Source: FEB-7 sp963698265 (lineage in GTDB: Bacteria; Pseudomonadota; Gammaproteobacteria; Burkholderiales; Usitatibacteraceae). Taken from it: 64,000 bases of DNA. Position 1 is the first letter of the stretch. Each line of letters opens with the position of its first letter. The stretch is from contig CAVOQC010000003.1 of NCBI GenBank assembly GCA_963698265.1, positions 62,001-126,000 on the forward strand, written 5' to 3'. Positions 37,064 to 48,300 of this stretch are shown piece by piece. The notes below the pieces were generated by a model that worked only from the letters and a program-made list of their open reading frames with translations, was not told the DNA's origin and searched no databases. The translations under genes were made by a program, and so were the position numbers.

Positions 37064-37276
37064 CTAGGCCGGCCCGGCGGGCGTGGGCGTGAATCCGGCC
37101 CGCGTGATGGCCGAGGCGATGCGCTCGGCCGACAGGGCGGTCTCGACCCGCACGCGCTTCGCGGCGAGATCGATCTCGCAGCGCCCCTCGGGATCCACGG
37201 ATTTCACCGCCTCGGTGATGGTGGCGACGCAGTGCCCGCAGGTCATGTCCTGCACGGTGAATTCGGCCGCGCTCAT
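37064..37276 (-). CDS. Heavy-metal-associated (CopZ-like) chaperone 2
   Basis: Single HMA domain of 70 residues with the metal motif MTCGHCVATIT near the N-terminus and the fold pattern V.SVDPEGRCEIDLAAKRVRVE. It should deliver Cu(I). The gene overlaps the CusF-like gene stop by 4 bp. It is clearly related to the other HMA gene at 40330-40539 (shared MTCGHC and RCEIDL), suggesting duplication within the operon. Confidence 0.92.
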   Translation of the reverse strand: MSAAEFTVQDMTCGHCVATITEAVKSVDPEGRCEIDLAAKRVRVETALSAERIASAITRAGFTPTPAGPA

Positions 37277-37599
37277 TTCGCCTTCGCCGCCTGGAGCTTC
37301 GTCACGAGGTAGCCGCCATCGGACTCCTCCGCGCGGAAGCGGATCTTCGCGCCCGGCGCGAGGCCCTCGAGCATGGCCGCGTCCTGCACGCGAAAGACCA
37401 TCGTCATCGGGGGCATCTTCAAGTTGTCGATCGGGCCGTGCTTGATCGTGAGCTTCTTCGCTTCCCTGTCCACCTTCTTCACCTCGCCGGCGGTCAGGGC
37501 GGCGGACGCCGGAGCCTTCGCCGGCGCGTCGGCCGCGACGGCGGGTGCCGGGGCGATCGCGCAGGCAAGGGCAGCGGCCAGAATCCAGGTGCGCTTCAT
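37273..37599 (-). CDS. CusF-like periplasmic copper-binding protein
   Basis: Periplasmic protein of 108 residues with a signal peptide (MKRTWILAAALACAIAPAPAVAA). The CusF-type OB-fold shows KKLTIKHGPIDNLKMPPMTMVFRVQD, with the His and two Met copper ligands in place. The Trp found in E. coli CusF beside them is Leu or Lys here. It would capture Cu(I) or Ag(I) in the periplasm, although no CusCBA pump is in view. It lies 33 bp after cueR. Confidence 0.9.
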   Translation of the reverse strand: MKRTWILAAALACAIAPAPAVAADAPAKAPASAALTAGEVKKVDREAKKLTIKHGPIDNLKMPPMTMVFRVQDAAMLEGLAPGAKIRFRAEESDGGYLVTKLQAAKAK

Positions 37600-37632
37600 C
37601 GGGTTTCTCCTGAGGGGGGCTTGGCCACCATT

Positions 37633-38082
37633 CTAAGCCCGCGCGGTCCCGGCGAGACCGTCGAGAATCGGGCAGTCGGGCCTTTCGTCGCCGTGGCAGC
37701 AGTGGACGAGATGCTCGAGCGAGGAGCGCATGCCCTGCAGCTCCGCGATGCGCGCGTCGAGATCCGCGATGTGCTTCGTGGCCAGGCGCTTCACGTCGGC
37801 GCTGGCCCGGCGCCGGTCCTGCCAGAGGCCGAGGAGTGCGGCGATCTCCTTCATCGTGAAGCCCAGGTCGCGCGCGCGCCGGATGAAGCGCAGCACGTGC
37901 ACGTCGCTTGCGCGGTAGATGCGGTAGCCGGCCACCGTGCGCCCGGCCCGGGGCACGAGCCCGGTCTCCTCGTAGTGGCGGATCATCTTCGCCGACACGC
38001 CCGAGGCCTCGGCGGCCTCGCCGATGTTGAGGAAGCCGTCGCTGCGCGCTTCCGACATCTCGAAGTGTTTCGCCTGCGGCAT
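37633..38082 (-). CDS. cueR: Copper-responsive MerR-family activator CueR
   Basis: MerR regulator of 149 residues. The N-terminal winged helix is LNIGEAAEASGVSAKMIRHYEETGLVPRAGRTVAGYRIYRASDVHVLRFIRRARDLGFTMKEI. The metal loop near the C-terminus, HCCHGDERPDCPIL, keeps the two Cys ligands of CueR for Cu(I). It lies 16 bp after copA, unlike the usual divergent layout, so it amplifies its own operon when copper is present. Its predicted site is the promoter at 40572-40602. Confidence 0.9.
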   Translation of the reverse strand: MPQAKHFEMSEARSDGFLNIGEAAEASGVSAKMIRHYEETGLVPRAGRTVAGYRIYRASDVHVLRFIRRARDLGFTMKEIAALLGLWQDRRRASADVKRLATKHIADLDARIAELQGMRSSLEHLVHCCHGDERPDCPILDGLAGTARA

Positions 38083-38098
38083 CGCTTCCTCCGTTCGA

Positions 38099-40327
<2,229 letters not shown>

Positions 40328-40329
40328 GG

Positions 40330-40539
40330 CTAGGCCGCCACCGTCTCGAGGACCGGGGTGTAGCCCGCCTCGGCGATCGCGGAGACGAACGCCCCCGCGG
40401 GCTCGGCACTCGCGATGCGCACCTGCTTCGCCGAAAGGTCGATTTCGCAACGGGCGGCCGCGTCGGTCTCGCGAACGGCTTTCGTGATGCGCGAGGCGCA
40501 ATGGCCGCAGGTCATGTCATGGACGGTGATGTGGATCAT
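40330..40539 (-). CDS. Heavy-metal-associated (CopZ-like) chaperone 1
   Basis: Single HMA domain of 69 residues with MTCGHCASRIT, the Cu(I)-binding CxxC, and CEIDLSAKQVRI. First gene of the copper operon, 2 bp before copA, so probably translated together to supply the pump. The start ATG 40539 has a GGGAG ribosome-binding site. It is a paralogue of the HMA gene at 37064-37276. Confidence 0.93.
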   Translation of the reverse strand: MIHITVHDMTCGHCASRITKAVRETDAAARCEIDLSAKQVRIASAEPAGAFVSAIAEAGYTPVLETVAA

Positions 40540-40571
40540 GGCGGGCTCCCGGGAGCAAGGTTGACGGCACC

Positions 40572-40602
40572 ACTATCCACCTTCCCACCATGGGAAGGTC
40601 AA
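40572..40602 (-). promoter_or_regulatory. CueR-type promoter/operator of the copper operon
   Basis: On the minus strand, -35 TTGACC (40597-40602) and -10 GATAGT (40572-40577) are 19 bp apart, the over-long spacing typical of MerR-activated promoters. The spacer region holds the perfect dyad ACCTTCCC-N5-GGGAAGGT (40579-40599), matching the CueR box. It lies 33 bp before the first chaperone gene. CueR-Cu(I) should untwist this spacer to activate transcription. Confidence 0.9.
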
Positions 40603-40645
40603 CCCGCCCGGAATCCGACCAACCGGAGCGCCGGCCACGGGGCCC

Positions 40646-41107
40646 TCATCCGGCCAGGTCGGGACCGATCACCGCCCTGAGGAGCGTCTCGCCCGTGCCG
40701 GTGCTGCGGCCGGGCCGGCCCGAGAACCACCACAGCGCGCCCTTCTTCACCGACAGGTCCAGGGAATGTCCGGTGAGCAGCCGGGCCGCCACGCGCCCGA
40801 GCGTGGGCTGGTGGCCGACGATCACGATGTTGCTTTCGCCCCCGGGCCAGCCGGCCTCGCGCAGGAGCGCTGCCTCGCCCGCCCCCGGCTGGAGTGCCAG
40901 CCGCACCGCGTAGTCCCGGTCGAGCGCGTCCGCGGTCTGTGTGGCGCGCGCGGCGGGGCTGGCGAGGATCAGCCAGGTGCCTTCCAGGCGCGGGCCCAGC
41001 CAGCGCGCCACCTTCGCGGCCTGCTTGCGTCCCTTGTCCGTGAGTTCGCGCTTCAGGTCGATCACGCCGTCTTCGGCGTCCGCATGGCGCCACAGGATCA
41101 GTTCCAT
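40646..41107 (-). CDS. sixA: Phosphohistidine phosphatase SixA
   Basis: Histidine-phosphatase superfamily protein of 153 residues. The N-terminal RHG-type motif is ILWRHADAEDG, with LTDKGRKQAAKVARWL, SPAARATQTAD, and the second catalytic His in VIVGHQPTLGR. The short size and RHAxA motif fit SixA, which removes phosphate from phosphohistidine in ArcB-type or PTS proteins. Its start overlaps the end of the prolyl-oligopeptidase homologue by 10 bp, placing it last in a four-gene operon. Confidence 0.92.
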   Translation of the reverse strand: MELILWRHADAEDGVIDLKRELTDKGRKQAAKVARWLGPRLEGTWLILASPAARATQTADALDRDYAVRLALQPGAGEAALLREAGWPGGESNIVIVGHQPTLGRVAARLLTGHSLDLSVKKGALWWFSGRPGRSTGTGETLLRAVIGPDLAG

Positions 41108-43602
41108 TGCCCGCTCCGCTTGCTCTCGCCGGTCGGCTGCGAGGTCGATGGGGCGGTGGCCGGCGGCGCATCAATCGGCGGCGCAATGGCCGGCGGCGCA
41201 TCGATCGGCGGCGCAATGACCGGCGGCGGCGAAATGACGGTCTGCGCCGAACCGGGCGGCAGCATGGCCGGCGGCAGGGGCGGGCCGACGAAGGGAATCT
41301 CCGGGGGCGCGAAATCCTCGTTGCCGAACTGCCAGAGGAGGAACGCGTAGATGTCGGCCATTTCCTCGTCGCGAAGCGCGCGCGCATCGCCGTCCCCGTC
41401 GCCGCCCTGCCACTCCACGCGCAGCAGGACCGGCTTGCCGCCCGCGCTTGCCGCCTGCAGCCGCGCGGCCATCTTGGCCGCCTGCCAGGGCTCCACGCGT
41501 GGATCGTTCATGCCGGCGGTGAGCAGGACCGCCGGATAGGCGGTGCCGTCCTTCACCTGGTGGTAGGCGCTCATCCTGCGCAGCGCCTCGAAGCCCTCGC
41601 GCGTGGCCACGGACCCGAACTCCGGGATGCTCGCCGGCCCGCCGGGCGCGAACTCGAAGCGCAGCATGTCCAGCGCCGCCACGCGCGGCACCAGCGCGGC
41701 GAAGAGGTCCGGACGGCGCACCGCTGCGCCCGCGGCGGGAATGCCGCCCGCGCTCGTGCCCTGGACGGCGAGGCGCAGCGGGCTCGTGAAGCCGTACTTC
41801 ACGAGAAACTCCGCGCAGGCGATGAAGTCGAGGATCGTGTTCTCCTTGAGCGCGGCGCGTCCGGCCCGGTGCCACGCCTCCCCGTATTCGCCGCCGCCGC
41901 GGATGTGCGCGATCGCGATGATGCCGCCGCGCTCGAGCCACGCGAGGCGCGTGGCGTCGAAGACGGGCGCCTGCGAGCGGCCGTAGGCGCCGAAGCCCAC
42001 GAGGAGCGTGGGATTGTCGGCACTGAGCATCGTCGTCTTGCGGTAGAGGAGCGTGACCGGGATCTTCGTGCCGTCGCGGCCCGGGGCATAGAGGCGGACC
42101 TCGTCCATGGCGGAGAAATCGGCCTTCGGCTGCGGCTGCAGCCCGGTGTTGCGCAGGTCGCCCGACTTCGCATCCACGGTCACCACGGTCGGCGGCTCGA
42201 GGAAGCCCTGCAGGTGCAGGATTGCGCCGGGGCGCCGCGGGTGCGTGAGCATCTGCGTGATGGAGATGTCGAAGGCGGTCTTCACGAATTCCGGCTTGCG
42301 CGACGCCCCAAGTCCGAAGTTCAGGCGCTCGAGGCGCTCGAGCCCGCCGACGGTGATCCGCAGGTAGAGCGCATCGGCGGCGAGCGCCATGCCGAGGATG
42401 ACCGCATCGCCCTCCGGCACCGCCGTCCGCGGCCGCGAGACCCCGTCGCTGCCCGCCTTCACCACCAGCACCTTGTTGTGCGGCGCGCCCTTGTGCGTGA
42501 GGAGATAGAGATCGTCCTTCCACGCCTCGATCGCGATGACGCCGTCCTCGACGTCGACGATCTTGGTCCAGCGCGGCAGGCCCCGGGCGAGGTCCCGCAC
42601 CGAGCTCATGTGCACGGCGATGTCGCGTCCTTCGCCGTGGCGCACGATCGCGTAGGCGTGGGTCGAGTCCTCGGGCACCACCAGCGAGGGAAACACGAAC
42701 TCCGGCACGTCGCGCGCCCCGCCCATGCCGGAGGCGAAGACGATCTCGTCCTGGCCGGCCGGGCGCCCGACCACGTGCCGGTAGAGCCGGACCCCCGAGT
42801 AGCGGTGCGCGGGATCCGCCGGCCCTCCCTCGGGAATGCGCGCGTAGTAGAACGCGCGGCTGTCGTGGTGCCACGACAGGTCGCCGTTGAAGCGCGCCCG
42901 CTCGATTCGAACGCCCGAATCGCGCCCGTCTCGCACTTCCGCGACGCGCAGCGTCGCGTCCTCCGAGCCGTTGAGCGACACCCCGTAGGCGACGAGGCGC
43001 CCGTCGGGCGAAGGCCGATACCAGTTGATCGCGGCGCGCGCCTGCGGCGAGGCGTAGCGCACCGGGTCGACGAGCACGCGCTCGGCGCCGGCAAACCCGT
43101 CGCGCACGCAGAGCACGTGCGCGTCCTGCCCCGGCGAGAGCTTCAGGTAGAACACCTTGCCGCCCGAGATCGCGAGGCTCTTCACGGTGACCTGGGCGGC
43201 GGACAGCTCGTGGATGCGGGAGGCGAGCGCCGATCGTCCCGGAAGCCGCGCGAGCGCGGCGCGCGCATGCTCGTCCTGCGCGCGCAGGAAAGCCTGCGAC
43301 TCCGGCGAGCCCACGTCCTCCAGCCAGCGGTAGGGATCCACCACCTCCACCCCGTGCAGCGTTTCGCGCACCTCGCGCACGGCCGCGGCCGGGTAGGCCC
43401 GTCCCGCGAAAGGGGCAGACGGCAACGGCGCGGCGACCGCGGGCGCGGCTGGAACGGGAGGTGCCGTCGCCGCCTGCGCCGGATCCTGCGCAACCGCCGC
43501 TGCGGGCGCCTTCGCCTCGGGTGGCGCATCCGCCGCCGGCGCCTGGGCGCGGGCCGCGAGCGACAGCAGGAAGGCGACGACAAGTGCGGTGGAGGTCTTC
43601 AT
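41098..43602 (-). CDS. Prolyl oligopeptidase family protein, catalytic His position replaced
   Basis: S9 family protein of 834 residues with a signal peptide (MKTSTALVVAFLLSLAARAQA) and an Ala/Pro-rich linker, so periplasmic or exported. The N-terminal propeller starts DPYRWLEDVGSPESQAFL. The hydrolase domain has GFGAYGRSQAP, IRGGGEYGEAWHRAG, the nucleophile GTSAGGIPAAG (family GGSNGG) and the Asp in MNDPRVEPW. Where family members have the His in AGHG, this protein reads GGDGDG. A Pro-rich tail of about 60 residues with 10-residue repeats follows. It overlaps the ABC exporter gene by 4 bp. It may be inactive or use another His. Confidence 0.9.
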   Translation of the reverse strand: MKTSTALVVAFLLSLAARAQAPAADAPPEAKAPAAAVAQDPAQAATAPPVPAAPAVAAPLPSAPFAGRAYPAAAVREVRETLHGVEVVDPYRWLEDVGSPESQAFLRAQDEHARAALARLPGRSALASRIHELSAAQVTVKSLAISGGKVFYLKLSPGQDAHVLCVRDGFAGAERVLVDPVRYASPQARAAINWYRPSPDGRLVAYGVSLNGSEDATLRVAEVRDGRDSGVRIERARFNGDLSWHHDSRAFYYARIPEGGPADPAHRYSGVRLYRHVVGRPAGQDEIVFASGMGGARDVPEFVFPSLVVPEDSTHAYAIVRHGEGRDIAVHMSSVRDLARGLPRWTKIVDVEDGVIAIEAWKDDLYLLTHKGAPHNKVLVVKAGSDGVSRPRTAVPEGDAVILGMALAADALYLRITVGGLERLERLNFGLGASRKPEFVKTAFDISITQMLTHPRRPGAILHLQGFLEPPTVVTVDAKSGDLRNTGLQPQPKADFSAMDEVRLYAPGRDGTKIPVTLLYRKTTMLSADNPTLLVGFGAYGRSQAPVFDATRLAWLERGGIIAIAHIRGGGEYGEAWHRAGRAALKENTILDFIACAEFLVKYGFTSPLRLAVQGTSAGGIPAAGAAVRRPDLFAALVPRVAALDMLRFEFAPGGPASIPEFGSVATREGFEALRRMSAYHQVKDGTAYPAVLLTAGMNDPRVEPWQAAKMAARLQAASAGGKPVLLRVEWQGGDGDGDARALRDEEMADIYAFLLWQFGNEDFAPPEIPFVGPPLPPAMLPPGSAQTVISPPPVIAPPIDAPPAIAPPIDAPPATAPSTSQPTGESKRSGQWN
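41158..41232. repeat. 30-bp tandem repeat in the peptidase gene 3' end
   Basis: Two near-identical 30-bp units (41158-41187 and 41188-41217, one difference) and a partial third encode the ten-residue repeat IAPPIDAPPA in the C-terminal tail of the prolyl-oligopeptidase homologue. Unit number could vary between strains by slippage. Confidence 0.85.
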
Positions 43603-45392
43603 CGGGCGGTTTCCTCGATCGTCGTGGCGAACTGCAGGGCGGCAAGCCGCGCGTAGAGGCCATCCTCGCGCACGAGGGAATCGTGCGTTCCCGTGGCCAC
43701 GATGCGGCCGTGGTCCATGACGACGATGCGATCGGCCGATTTTACCGTGGCCAGCCGGTGGGCGATGATGAGCGTCGTCCTGCCGCGCATGAGCGACGCG
43801 AGGGCGAGCTGGACGCTGCGTTCGCTCTCGGCGTCGAGCGCGCTCGTGGCCTCGTCGAGGAGCAGCACCGCGCGGTCGGCGAGAATGGCGCGCGCGATGG
43901 CGATGCGCTGGCGCTGCCCGCCCGAGAGCTTCACGCCGCGCTCTCCGAGCTGCGTGGTGAGGCCCTCGGGCAGCCGGTCGGCGAACTCCAGGCAGAAGGC
44001 GAGGCGGCACGCTTCGCGCACCTGGGCGTCGTCGGCCTCGGGCCTGGCGTAGCGCACGTTGTCGGCGAGGCTCGCCGCGAAGATCACCGGCTCCTGGGGC
44101 ACCAGCGCGAAGCGCCGCCGCCACTCGGCGGGATCGGCCTCGCGCGCGTCCACGCCATCGAGCCTGACCGCGCCTTCCTGCGGATCGTAGAAGCGCAGCA
44201 GCATCTGGAATACCGTGCTCTTGCCCGCGCCCGAGGGACCCACGAGTGCGACGACCTCGCCCGGCGCTTCCGCGAGCGTGAAGTCCGCGAGCGCGGCCGT
44301 TCCCGGCCGCGAGGGGTAGCGGAAGGTGACGCCCTCGAGCGCCACGCGGCCGCGGACGGGCTCGGGCAGCGCCACGGGCGAGGCGACGGAGCGGATCACG
44401 GGCTCGGTCGCGAGCAGTTCTCCCAGCCGTTCCGAGGCGCCCGCGGCGCGCTGCAGTTCCCCCCAGGCCTCCGCGAGGACGAAGGTCGCGTTCGCGACGA
44501 TGACCGCGTAGAAGATGAAGGCCGCGAGGCCGCCCCCGGAGAGGCGCCCGGCCATCACGTCGTGCGCGCCGACCCACAGCAGCATTCCCACGGCGCCGAA
44601 CGCGAGCACGATGACCGCCGCGATGAGCAACGCCAGCGCCGACGAGCGCTGCACGCTCGTCGCGAACACCCTTTCGGCAAGGCGGAGGAAGCCGCGCAGC
44701 TCCGCCGCCTCGTGCACGTAGGCCTGCACCGTGCGGATCTCGTGCAGCGTCTCGTCGGCGTGCGCGGAGACGTCCGCCACGCGGTCCTGCACCCGGCGCG
44801 AGAGCCGGCGCACGCGCCGCCCCAGGAGCCAGAGGGGAAGCACCACCGCCGGCAGGCAGGCGAGCGCGAGCACGGAGAGCTTCACGCTCGTGAGCGCGAG
44901 CATGACCGCGCAGCCCGCGAGCGTGAAGGCCATGCGCAGCGCGTAGAGGAGCGTGCCGCCCGTTACCGCCTCGATCAGGGTCACGTCGCTCGTGAGCCTC
45001 GAGACCACCTCCCCCGTGCGCGTGCCCTCGAAGAACGAGGGCGAAAGCCGCAGCAGGTGAGCGTAGACGCGCGTGCGCAGGTCGGCCGTGAAACGGGCCC
45101 CGATCCAGTAGACGTTGTAGACGCGAAGCCAGGTGACCGCACCCAGCACCGCGAGCAGCCCCGCGAGCGCGGCGATCCATTCGTCCAGGCGCTCGGCGCT
45201 GCCCCGGGCAAAGCCCTCGTCGATCACGCGCTTCAGGCCTTCGCCGATCAAGAGGACCATGCCGGCCGAGACGAGGAGCGCGGCCACGGTCGCGCCGATG
45301 CGCAGCCTGTGGGGCGCGAGCAGGCGAAGCAGGGGTAGCAGGCGCGCGAAGCCGGCGCTGTCCGCCGCCCGGCCCGGCAACGCGGAAGCCAA
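43599..45392 (-). CDS. ABC exporter, MsbA/LmrA-like half transporter
   Basis: Fused membrane-ATPase exporter of 597 residues that should act as a homodimer. The six-helix type-IV transmembrane domain (about 20-320) includes FFEGTRTGEVVSRLTSDVTLIE and VQDRVADVSAHADETLHEIRTVQAY. The nucleotide-binding domain has Walker A GPSGAGKST, Q-loop VPQEPVIF, signature LSGGQRQR, Walker B VLLLDEATSALD and H-loop IIAHRLAT. The closest relatives are lipid or drug exporters. It lies 7 bp after the coiled-coil AsmA-like gene, which suggests an envelope or lipid role. Confidence 0.93.
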   Translation of the reverse strand: MASALPGRAADSAGFARLLPLLRLLAPHRLRIGATVAALLVSAGMVLLIGEGLKRVIDEGFARGSAERLDEWIAALAGLLAVLGAVTWLRVYNVYWIGARFTADLRTRVYAHLLRLSPSFFEGTRTGEVVSRLTSDVTLIEAVTGGTLLYALRMAFTLAGCAVMLALTSVKLSVLALACLPAVVLPLWLLGRRVRRLSRRVQDRVADVSAHADETLHEIRTVQAYVHEAAELRGFLRLAERVFATSVQRSSALALLIAAVIVLAFGAVGMLLWVGAHDVMAGRLSGGGLAAFIFYAVIVANATFVLAEAWGELQRAAGASERLGELLATEPVIRSVASPVALPEPVRGRVALEGVTFRYPSRPGTAALADFTLAEAPGEVVALVGPSGAGKSTVFQMLLRFYDPQEGAVRLDGVDAREADPAEWRRRFALVPQEPVIFAASLADNVRYARPEADDAQVREACRLAFCLEFADRLPEGLTTQLGERGVKLSGGQRQRIAIARAILADRAVLLLDEATSALDAESERSVQLALASLMRGRTTLIIAHRLATVKSADRIVVMDHGRIVATGTHDSLVREDGLYARLAALQFATTIEETAR

Positions 45393-45399
45393 CGCGGGG

Positions 45400-48300
45400 T
45401 CAGCCCCCGCGGCGCAGGATCGGCTTGGCCACCGTTCCGGAGACCGAGAACCCGCCCCGGTCCTGCGCCACGTTGGAGCGGATCTCCACCGAGAGCCTGC
45501 CGGACAGGGCGCCGTTGGCGGCGATGTCGATGCTCCCGCCGCCGCGCAGCACGCCGCCCTGGAGATTCAGGTTGCGGTACGAGGCGCGCCCGTCGGCGGT
45601 GCCGAACTCACCCGTGAGCTCCGCGAACTTGGTCACCCCCGCCCGGCCCGCGGCGTCCGGCGACTGCATGGCGGCGACGAGGTCGGCGTTGGACACAGAG
45701 CCGTTGGCGAGCGTGAACTTGCCCTGGATGCGCGGCGCCTCGAGGATCGCCGCGAGGCTGGGCGCCTCCGAGGACAGCGCGAAGTTGCCCTCGACCTTGC
45801 CGGTGACCGCGATGTCGGGCGTGAAGGCGCCCACGAGCTGGTCGGCGCGCACGCGCGCGAGCGACAGGTCGGAGACGAGCTTGACGGACGGGCCCCAGCT
45901 CACCTTGAGCGTGCCGTTCACCTTGCCCTCGAGCACGTCGGCCTCGAACTCCGAGAAGGTGATGTCGTTCGGCGTGAGCACGCCCTTCGCCGAGACCTCG
46001 CTCACCGGCACGGCCGCTCCGATGGGAAGCGCCCAGCTGCGGGCGGTGAAGTTCACGTCGTACTCCGCGCCGCGCGGTTGGATCGACGCGTTCCACTTGC
46101 CTTCTCCCGAGAGGATCGCGCTGCGGAAACCGCCGTCCTTGCCGAAGGAGAGCACGGCGTCGAAGGGCCGCACCTCGGGCTTCACTTCGAGCTTCACGTT
46201 CTTCAGGCGCACGATCTCGATCTCGGCGGCCACTTTCTTGCCCGCCACGACGCCCCACGTGAGGATGCGCCGGGGCGCGTCCCCGGTGATGGAGACGTTC
46301 TCGAGCTCCAGCCGGTTCACGACGACACGCTCGCCGGCGAGCGCGGCGATGTCGACGAACACGCGCCCGTGGGTCGCCTTGGCGTCGAGCGCCTTGCCCA
46401 CCGTGAAGCCCTCGATCTTGAAATGCGGCGACGGGAAGAGCGAGAACTTGAGGTTGGAGATGGAGACGTCGTCGTGGAGCCACCCGGCGATGCCCTTCTC
46501 CAGCTTGTTGGCGTAGCCGCGCAGCGGCACGACGTGCAGCAGCCCCACCCCGATCACCACGATCGCGGCCAGCGAGACCGCGATGTTCCTCACCCAATTG
46601 ACCTTCTTGCGCGGACGGCGGCGCACGGGTGTCGCGGCCTCCTCGGCGTCGGGCTCCACCTTCGTGCGCAGCACCTCGGCGATCTCGCGCGCCTTCTTGT
46701 CCTGCTCGGCGCGGATGCGGTTGTCCTCGTCGAACTCCGCCTGCTCCTTGGCGCGCATGTAGGCCTTGGCCTGCGCCTTGCCCTCCAGCTCCGCCCGGCG
46801 CGTCATGTCGCCTTCGATCTCGGCCTTCACCTTCTCGCGCGTGGTCTCCTCGACCGTCTCGCGCGCCTTGGCCTCGATGCGGGCGCGCATCTCCGCTTCC
46901 TCGCGGGCCTTGCGCTCGGAGTCGATCCGGCCGCCGAGCTCCTTCTCGCGCCGCTCCCGTTCCTCGGCCTCGACCATCGCGCGCGCCTCGGCCTCGATCT
47001 TGGCCCTGCGCTCGGTATCGAGCCGGGCGGCGGATTCGGCGCGCTCGCTCGCCGCGCGCGAGGCGGTCTCGGCATTTTCCCGGACGGCGGCTTCCGCCTG
47101 CCCGCGGGCCTGCGCCTCGAGACGGCGCAGCCGCCTGGCTTCCTCCTCCGCCTTTTCGCGGGCCGCGGTTTCCGCGACGGCCCTGGCCTCGGCCTCGGCA
47201 CGCAGCTTCGCTTCCTTCTCCGCGCGCTCCCGGGCGGCGCTCTCGGCCTGGACGCGCATTTCCAGCTCGGCCTTCCGCAGCGCCTCGCGCTCTATCTCCA
47301 GGCGCTCCTCCAGCTCGGCCCTCGCGGCGAGGCGCGCCTCTTCCATGATCTGCGCCCGGATCTCGGCGTGGGCCTTTTCCTCGATCTCGTCGCGCAGGAG
47401 CGTTTCCATCTCGCTGCGGATGCGCGCCTCGATCTCCTCCTTGAGGCGGGCCTTGAGTTCCTGCTCGGAGGCCACCGCCTCCTGCGCCTGGAGGCGGGCT
47501 GCCGCCTCGGCCTGCGCTCTCGCCTTGGCGAGCGCCTGAGCCTCGGCTTCCGCCCGCGCTCTGGCCTCGGCGAGGCCGCGCGCCTCCGCCTCGGCCTTTT
47601 CCCTGGCCTCGGCGCCACGCTGTGTCTCCGCCTCCTGTTTCACCTTCTCGGCGGCCGCGGCGCGCGCCTGCTGCTCGATCGCCTTGAGGTTGCGGGCTTC
47701 CTCCTCGCGCACTTTCGCCTCGAGCTCGGCGCGTGCCCGTGCGTCGGCCTCGGCCTGCGCCTTCGCCCGCAGCTCCGCGAGGTGGCGCTTCTCCGCCTCC
47801 TCCTTCGCCTTCTGCTCGACGGCGAGCTTCGCCTGCTGCTCGGCGAGCGCCTTTCGGCGCAACTCTTCCTCGCGCGCCCTCGTCTCGAGATCCGCCTTGG
47901 CGCGGTCGGAGGCCTCCTTCGCGCGGCGCGCCTGCTCCATCGCGCGCATTTCCGCCTCGGCCTTGGCCTTCGCGTCGGCTTCCGCCGTCGCGCGCGCCTG
48001 GGCCTGCACCTTGACCTTTTCCCGCGCGGCGACCTGCGCGTTCTCGCGGGCCTTCTTGTCGAAATCCGCCTTCTCCTGCTGCCGCGACAGCTCGCTGATG
48101 TCGAGTGCGGCCGCGGCGACGACGCGCTGCGTCTGGCCGGGAAGCTTGCCGGGAGCCGTGAAGTCGAAGTCGTCCTCGCCGAAGGGGTCGACCTGCTTGC
48201 GCGTCTCGAAGATGCGCGCGAAGCCGTCCTTGATGAGGGTGCTCATCGCCTTCTCGAGGACGGCCTTGTCGAGCTCCGCCCTCTCCATGATCTGGGCGAA

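Noticed and set aside
41158..41232. Direct repeats as a CRISPR-like array
   Set aside because: Units are contiguous with no spacers and are in frame with an encoded Pro-rich tail.
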